From Deltaproteobacteria bacterium (GTDB taxonomy: Bacteria > Desulfobacterota > DSM-4660 > Desulfatiglandales > Desulfatiglandaceae): a stretch of 8,239 nt of DNA. The notes under the pieces are model-generated. The model saw nothing but the letters and a program-made list of their open reading frames with translations. It was not told the origin of the DNA and searched no databases. Numbering within the stretch: the first letter of the stretch is position 1; every line of letters begins with the position of its first letter. The position numbers and the translations under genes are program-made. This document shows positions 5,218 to 8,239 of the stretch, piece by piece. Location: contig DUZB01000164.1 in the NCBI GenBank assembly GCA_013349725.1, positions 1 to 8,239 of the forward strand, written 5' to 3'.

Positions 5218-5246
5218 GAAATAGCCTTGATAGGATCAAACGTCAA
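5218..5246 (-). promoter_or_regulatory. Candidate HU promoter with palindrome in the spacer
   Basis: On the minus strand TTGACG (5241-5246) and TATTTC (5218-5223) are separated by 17 nt, a good -35 and a moderate -10. The spacer contains the perfect inverted repeat TTGAT-CCT-ATCAA (5227-5239), a possible operator placed where a bound regulator would face the polymerase. The position, just upstream of the leader ORF and HU, supports it. Confidence 0.45.
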
Positions 5247-5335
5247 GAAAAAATTGGCATCATTCATCCACAAGTTTACACTTTTTTTCGAAATGGGGTG
5301 CATTATCCAGTTAAAAGCTACAGCGATCAGAATGG

Positions 5336-5866
5336 TCACATGGATTGAGCCGCGATGACAAATACCAGCTTTTCCGTAATTCTGTTACCCCCCTGATTGA
5401 CAACAAGGGAAATGCCGTTCTCTCCTTCGGGCATGGGGCCAGGAAATATACCTGGTCCGCCATCCCTCAGCGTATCATCCTGGACGGGGGCGAAGGCCAC
5501 CAGTTTTACAGGAAAAATCATCTTTTCAAAACGACTTTCTCCGGGAATAATATCGGGAGGGATGCTGCCTTTGATGGTTCTCGGGTCGATGCCCCTGAAC
5601 CAGAAAAGGCCGTTCGGTTTCCCATTGAGGAGATATCTCGTCTGGTTCCAGTCGATTTCCAAGGGCTTATCAGTTCTATTTTCGAGAACCAATCGAAAGG
5701 CAACAAAGGTTTTATTCCCTTTCTTTTCTGGTTCCAGGGTCGCCCTGAAGTGGCTGCTTTCAACCTTCAGGGATGCCGGTTTGCTTACCCAGTTCTTTGT
5801 TGTTGTGGCGCAGCCCATCAAGATGGTAACAAGAAAAATCAGACCAAGGCATAAGGATCTTTTCAT
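5336..5866 (-). CDS. Predicted lipoprotein of unknown function
   Basis: A 176-residue protein with a classic lipoprotein signal peptide: MKR, a hydrophobic stretch LCLGLIFLVTIL, and the lipobox LMGC with Cys19 as the lipidation site. Ala follows the Cys rather than Asp, which favours sorting to the outer membrane in a Gram-negative cell. The mature part is beta-rich, with AFRLVLENRTDKPLEIDW (about residues 55-72) resembling the strand pattern of Ig-like domains in secreted proteins, then TRYLLNGKP, and a Gly/Pro-rich segment DGGPGIFPGPMPEGENG near the C-terminus. I do not recognise the family. The ATG at 5866 is preceded by AGGAGG 8 nt upstream, which decides it over an in-frame ATG at 5905. 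It is flanked by the metF terminator and HU, so it is probably a single-gene unit. Confidence 0.85.
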   Translation of the reverse strand: MKRSLCLGLIFLVTILMGCATTTKNWVSKPASLKVESSHFRATLEPEKKGNKTFVAFRLVLENRTDKPLEIDWNQTRYLLNGKPNGLFWFRGIDPRTIKGSIPPDIIPGESRFEKMIFPVKLVAFAPVQDDTLRDGGPGIFPGPMPEGENGISLVVNQGGNRITEKLVFVIAAQSM

Positions 5867-5970
5867 GGACGGTACCTCCTCAACGTGAACAGTGGTTGGA
5901 TTCATGAGCCTTTCGCTCCGGTTGACGCTTTTTCCCTTTGTTGATCTTCCTAACAGATTTTCAAAGGCAT

Positions 5971-6015
5971 TGAAAGAAAAGAGCGCATCCCCGAAAAAAT
6001 ATTTCGGGGATGCGC
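5971..6015 (-). terminator. Intrinsic terminator of the metF operon
   Basis: A perfect 14-bp stem GCGCATCCCCGAAA / TTTCGGGGATGCGC (5983-5996 and 6002-6015) with a 5-nt loop is followed on the minus strand by the pyrimidine run CTCTTTTCTTTC (5971-5982). It starts about 35 nt after the metF stop and precedes the lipoprotein gene, so it closes the Wood-Ljungdahl operon. Confidence 0.85.
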
Positions 6016-6049
6016 CCTTCGATTTGTGTCAATCTGAATAGCAGTCTAA

Positions 6050-6982
6050 TTAGACAACGGGCCTTGGAAGCATTCCTGCCCTTTCTGCGATCTCCGGCAC
6101 CTTGTGTTCCCATTCGATAGCCATGAGATGGACGCCGGCCACACCTTCCATTTCTCTGAATTCTTCTATCTGTTCAAGGGCGAACTTGATCCCTTCTTCT
6201 GCAACTTTCCCCTTTCCTGCACCCTTCAAACGATTGATAAGGGGCTCGGGGACATCCATTCCAGGCACGGATTTCCCCATGTATCTCGCCATACCTACAC
6301 TTTTCATGGGAGTTACCCCTGCTAAAATATAGCATTTCTCATGAAGGCCCATATCCACGGCCATTTTCATGAAACGTCTGAATTTATCCATGTTGTAAAT
6401 ACACTGCGTCTGGACGAAATCAGCCCCGGCGGCGATTTTTTTTGCCAGGCGGTGAACGCGAAACTCAAAGGGTTCCGCAAAGGGATTGGACGCGGCGCCG
6501 ATAAAAAGTCTGGGCGGCACATCCACATCCTGACCATTCAGGAATTTTCCTTCATCCCGCATGGTCTTTGCCGTGTAAATCAACTGCATGGAGTCTATGT
6601 CAAAGACGTTCTTTGCCTCAGGATGATTTCCGAATTTCTGGTGATCCCCTGAAAGGCAGAGCATGTTTCGTATCCCATGAGAGTACACACCTAAAATATC
6701 GCTCTGCATGGCCAGGCGATTTCGATCGCGACAAACCATCTGAAAGTTGGGCTCAAGCCCTTCCTGCAGGAGGATGATGGAAGCCGCCCAACTCGACATA
6801 CGCACCACAGCGGTCTGATTGTCTGTGACATTCACCGCATCCACACAGCCTTTCAGGTGACCCGCCTTTTCTTTGAGATGCTCCACATTGGCGCCCGTCG
6901 GGGGCCCGCACTCACCGGTAAAAGCGAAATGTCCGGCCTTTAATACCTTTTCCAGATTACTTCCTGCTTTGTATTCGCTCAT
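6050..6982 (-). CDS. metF: Methylenetetrahydrofolate reductase, catalytic subunit MetF
   Basis: A 310-residue flavoprotein TIM barrel that interconverts methylene-THF and methyl-THF, the last C1 step of the methyl branch of the Wood-Ljungdahl pathway. Visible features are the first strand AFTGECGPPTGAN with the catalytic-position Glu24, DAVNVTDNQTAVVRMSS (residues 48-64), the MLCLSGDH loop with Asp113, GADFVQTQCIYNMDKF (186-201), and AGVTPMKS (221-228) before the C-terminal helices. There is no C-terminal SAM-regulatory domain, as is normal for bacterial MetF. The ATG overlaps the metV TGA (ATGA) and has GGGAGG upstream. In anaerobes with the metV-metF pair the enzyme is heteromeric and takes electrons through MetV rather than directly from NADH. 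Direction (acetyl-CoA synthesis or oxidation) cannot be read from the sequence. Confidence 0.95.
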   Translation of the reverse strand: MSEYKAGSNLEKVLKAGHFAFTGECGPPTGANVEHLKEKAGHLKGCVDAVNVTDNQTAVVRMSSWAASIILLQEGLEPNFQMVCRDRNRLAMQSDILGVYSHGIRNMLCLSGDHQKFGNHPEAKNVFDIDSMQLIYTAKTMRDEGKFLNGQDVDVPPRLFIGAASNPFAEPFEFRVHRLAKKIAAGADFVQTQCIYNMDKFRRFMKMAVDMGLHEKCYILAGVTPMKSVGMARYMGKSVPGMDVPEPLINRLKGAGKGKVAEEGIKFALEQIEEFREMEGVAGVHLMAIEWEHKVPEIAERAGMLPRPVV

Positions 6983-7647
6983 TTTACCAGTTCCTCCCTG
7001 ATCATTTTTCTGGGACCGCCATCCCTGGCGGTTATCCAGCTTTTCGGTGGCTTAAACGCAAGGAGTTCGCCCAGGCGGTCCTGTTCCATCATCTTTCTTA
7101 CGATCATATCCCACACGCAGTCCACCTCTTTGGATATCTCGCATTTTCCGTGATCAGATCCACCGCATGGCCCATTCAGGAGGCTTTTGGAACATCTTGC
7201 TATGGGGCATATGCCCCCAAAGAGATGTATTGCGCACTTTCCGCATCCGGCACATCTTTCCGCCCAGATGCCGTGCTCGACAGCTCCTCCCATGAATTGG
7301 GTGTTTACTCCAGGGAGCACCCGTGCCAGAGGGTACCTTTCCGAAAGGAATTGCGGGCCAACGCCACAGGCCAGGGATATGACGGAATCGTACTGTCCTA
7401 TGACTTCCTTTACCTCATCAACATATTCGGGGTCGCACTGTCGTTCCAGGAGAAATTCGTCCACTTCCAGGGGGATTCCCGATTTCTTTCTGGCTATCTT
7501 AATGGTAGATGCAAGAATCCCAACTTCCTTTGCGCCGCCCACGTTACAAACGGTGACGCAACCTTTGCACCCGATAATCAGGATCTTTTTTGAATCCTGA
7601 ACCATCTCAAGGACTTCTTTGACCGGTTTTGGTTCTGCAACAATCAT
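6979..7647 (-). CDS. metV: MetV, iron-sulfur/zinc partner subunit of MetF
   Basis: A 222-residue cysteine-rich protein of the methylenetetrahydrofolate reductase C-terminal domain family. The N-terminal part carries IIGCKGCVTVC (Cys27, Cys30, Cys34), with Cys71 and Cys94 further along in the same domain. The C-terminal part carries ERCAGCGKCAIHLFGGICP (Cys132, 135, 138, 147), then Cys152, NGPCGG with Cys161, Cys169 and Cys177. These patterns fit two iron-sulfur clusters and/or a zinc site, as described for the Moorella MetV subunit. It is expected to relay electrons to the MetF flavin from the Hdr/MvhD module encoded upstream. The ATG at 7647 has GCGAGG upstream. It overlaps metF by ATGA and follows mvhD after 35 nt, giving one operon. 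Confidence 0.93.
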   Translation of the reverse strand: MIVAEPKPVKEVLEMVQDSKKILIIGCKGCVTVCNVGGAKEVGILASTIKIARKKSGIPLEVDEFLLERQCDPEYVDEVKEVIGQYDSVISLACGVGPQFLSERYPLARVLPGVNTQFMGGAVEHGIWAERCAGCGKCAIHLFGGICPIARCSKSLLNGPCGGSDHGKCEISKEVDCVWDMIVRKMMEQDRLGELLAFKPPKSWITARDGGPRKMIREELVK

Positions 7648-7682
7648 TGCCTATACCTCGCAGGACGTCTAAAGTTTTGCGC

Positions 7683-8084
7683 TTACAGGATCGGCCCCAA
7701 TGCCTCGAGCCTTTCTGTCATTTCATATGCCACATCAACAAACCTTCCGCCTCTGCTTGCGGAAAGTTCAAATATCTCTATCCGCTCAGGTTCCATATCG
7801 ATCTCCTGAAGGACTTTCTTCACGTGGGCCACCCTCTTGGAAGCCTTGCTTATTCCTTCCATATACCGGCAACTGTCGCTCTGACAACCGGCCACGTAAA
7901 CACCATCTGCTCCTTCTTCAAAAGGTTTTAAAAGGTGCAGGATCTCTATGCGGCCTGTACACGGAACCTGAATGACCTTCACGTTTTCAGGCAATACTTT
8001 CTTCATACCCTGCGCTACGTTCGCTGCGGATGACGCACAGTTGGCGCAGCAAAAGGCAACAATCCGGGGTTTGGAATTGCTCAT
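7683..8084 (-). CDS. mvhD: MvhD-family iron-sulfur electron-transfer subunit
   Basis: A 133-residue homologue of the delta subunit of methyl-viologen-reducing hydrogenase, which carries a [2Fe-2S] cluster and joins Hdr to an electron donor. It shows IVAFCCANC (Cys12, Cys13, Cys16), VIQVPCTGRIE (Cys42), and GVYVAGCQSDSCRY (Cys67, Cys72), the conserved family order, followed by KRVAHVKKVLQEIDMEPERI and ELSASRGGRFVD. The ATG at 8084 is preceded by AAGGAG 8 nt upstream. An in-frame start at 8123 would add 13 residues not typical of the family. Next to metV-metF, its likely role is to link an Hdr-type module to MetFV, as proposed for the Moorella MetFV-HdrABC-MvhD complex. No hydrogenase genes lie in the window. 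Confidence 0.93.
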   Translation of the reverse strand: MSNSKPRIVAFCCANCASSAANVAQGMKKVLPENVKVIQVPCTGRIEILHLLKPFEEGADGVYVAGCQSDSCRYMEGISKASKRVAHVKKVLQEIDMEPERIEIFELSASRGGRFVDVAYEMTERLEALGPIL

Positions 8085-8149
8085 ATTCACATCTCCTTTA
8101 CCCATGGCGGGTTGCCGCGGCACGCCTCGTCAACCGACCATGTCTTGAC

Positions 8150-8239
8150 TTAATTTCCTAAAAGCACCAAAGGGGCTTCCGTCAACATCTGATCACTGCA
8201 GGTGAACATGACAATGGCCTTTCCAGGGCATTCCGCAAC
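8150..8239 (-). CDS. C-terminal end of an iron-sulfur protein (partial, runs off right edge)
   Basis: The last 29 codons of a minus-strand gene end at the TAA at 8150-8152: VAECPGKAIVMFTCSDQMLT, then EAPLVLLGN. ECPGKAI is the typical end of a 4Fe-4S ferredoxin motif (CxxxCPxxAI). It lies 65 nt upstream of mvhD in the same direction, so it is probably in the same operon. An HdrA-like protein is the expected neighbour of mvhD-metV-metF, but only the family context says so; the visible piece is too short to name. Confidence 0.55.
   Translation of the reverse strand, partial: VAECPGKAIVMFTCSDQMLTEAPLVLLGN

Noticed and set aside
5145..5339. 64-codon minus-strand frame starting with GTG at the lipoprotein stop
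   Set aside because: No Shine-Dalgarno for the GTG, and it would cover the HU promoter; the 17-codon internal version is better supported.
4810..5358. 182-codon plus-strand frame
   Set aside because: Antisense to HU, which is certain; composition is not protein-like.
5345..5888. Two long plus-strand frames (169 and 163 codons)
   Set aside because: Antisense to the lipoprotein gene, which has AGGAGG, a signal peptide and a lipobox; the plus frames have none of these.
7150..7600. Two plus-strand frames of 147 and 137 codons
   Set aside because: Antisense to metV, whose cysteine motifs are conserved.
1..8239. CRISPR array, transposase, rRNA or tRNA genes, riboswitch
   Set aside because: No regularly spaced repeats, no DDE or recombinase motifs, and no cloverleaf or conserved rRNA/riboswitch core was seen by eye on either strand.

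Overview
The window reads as a chromosomal segment of a strictly anaerobic bacterium, most likely from the former Deltaproteobacteria (Desulfobacterota: sulfate reducers or syntrophs). The main reason is the mvhD-metV-metF cluster at the right end. It encodes a Wood-Ljungdahl methylenetetrahydrofolate reductase of the two-subunit MetFV type next to an Hdr/hydrogenase electron-transfer subunit. The 38-residue N-terminus at the left end also resembles a small conserved protein of that group. Most genes have purine-rich Shine-Dalgarno sites, and several neighbours overlap by ATGA.

Layout from left to right: (1) positions 1-114, minus strand, the start of a small conserved protein running off the left edge. 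(2) 115-633, an AT-rich gene-free stretch between divergent genes, with a perfect 16-bp palindrome. (3) 634-1579, plus strand, an unnamed 75-residue protein overlapping a TrmJ-family tRNA 2'-O-methyltransferase; these are the only plus-strand genes. (4) 1569-3057, minus strand, a compact unit greA - slyD-like FKBP isomerase - alpha/beta hydrolase, whose last gene overlaps trmJ tail to tail by 11 bp. (5) 3133-3687, a decayed zone: a C-terminal feoB fragment, a startless 47-codon open frame and a long imperfect inverted repeat. (6) 3688-4491, an inositol-monophosphatase-fold protein that has lost several metal ligands, with a candidate promoter whose -10 box lies inside a 15-bp palindrome. (7) 4696-4738, a very stable hairpin. 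(8) 4873-5148, an HU-family nucleoid protein preceded by a 17-codon leader ORF that overlaps its start. (9) 5336-5866, a lipoprotein of unknown function. (10) 5971-6015, a strong intrinsic terminator closing the (11) minus-strand operon of a partial iron-sulfur protein end, mvhD, metV and metF.

Functionally, the right-hand operon is central one-carbon and energy metabolism: MvhD probably passes electrons between an Hdr-like module and the MetV/MetF reductase. The middle genes are housekeeping (transcript cleavage, folding, nucleoid structure, tRNA modification).

I see no CRISPR array, transposase, rRNA, tRNA, defence system or other plainly new multi-gene system. The most interesting items are small: the altered IMPase-fold protein, the HU leader ORF and spacer palindrome, the palindrome over the IMPase promoter, and the feoB remnant zone.
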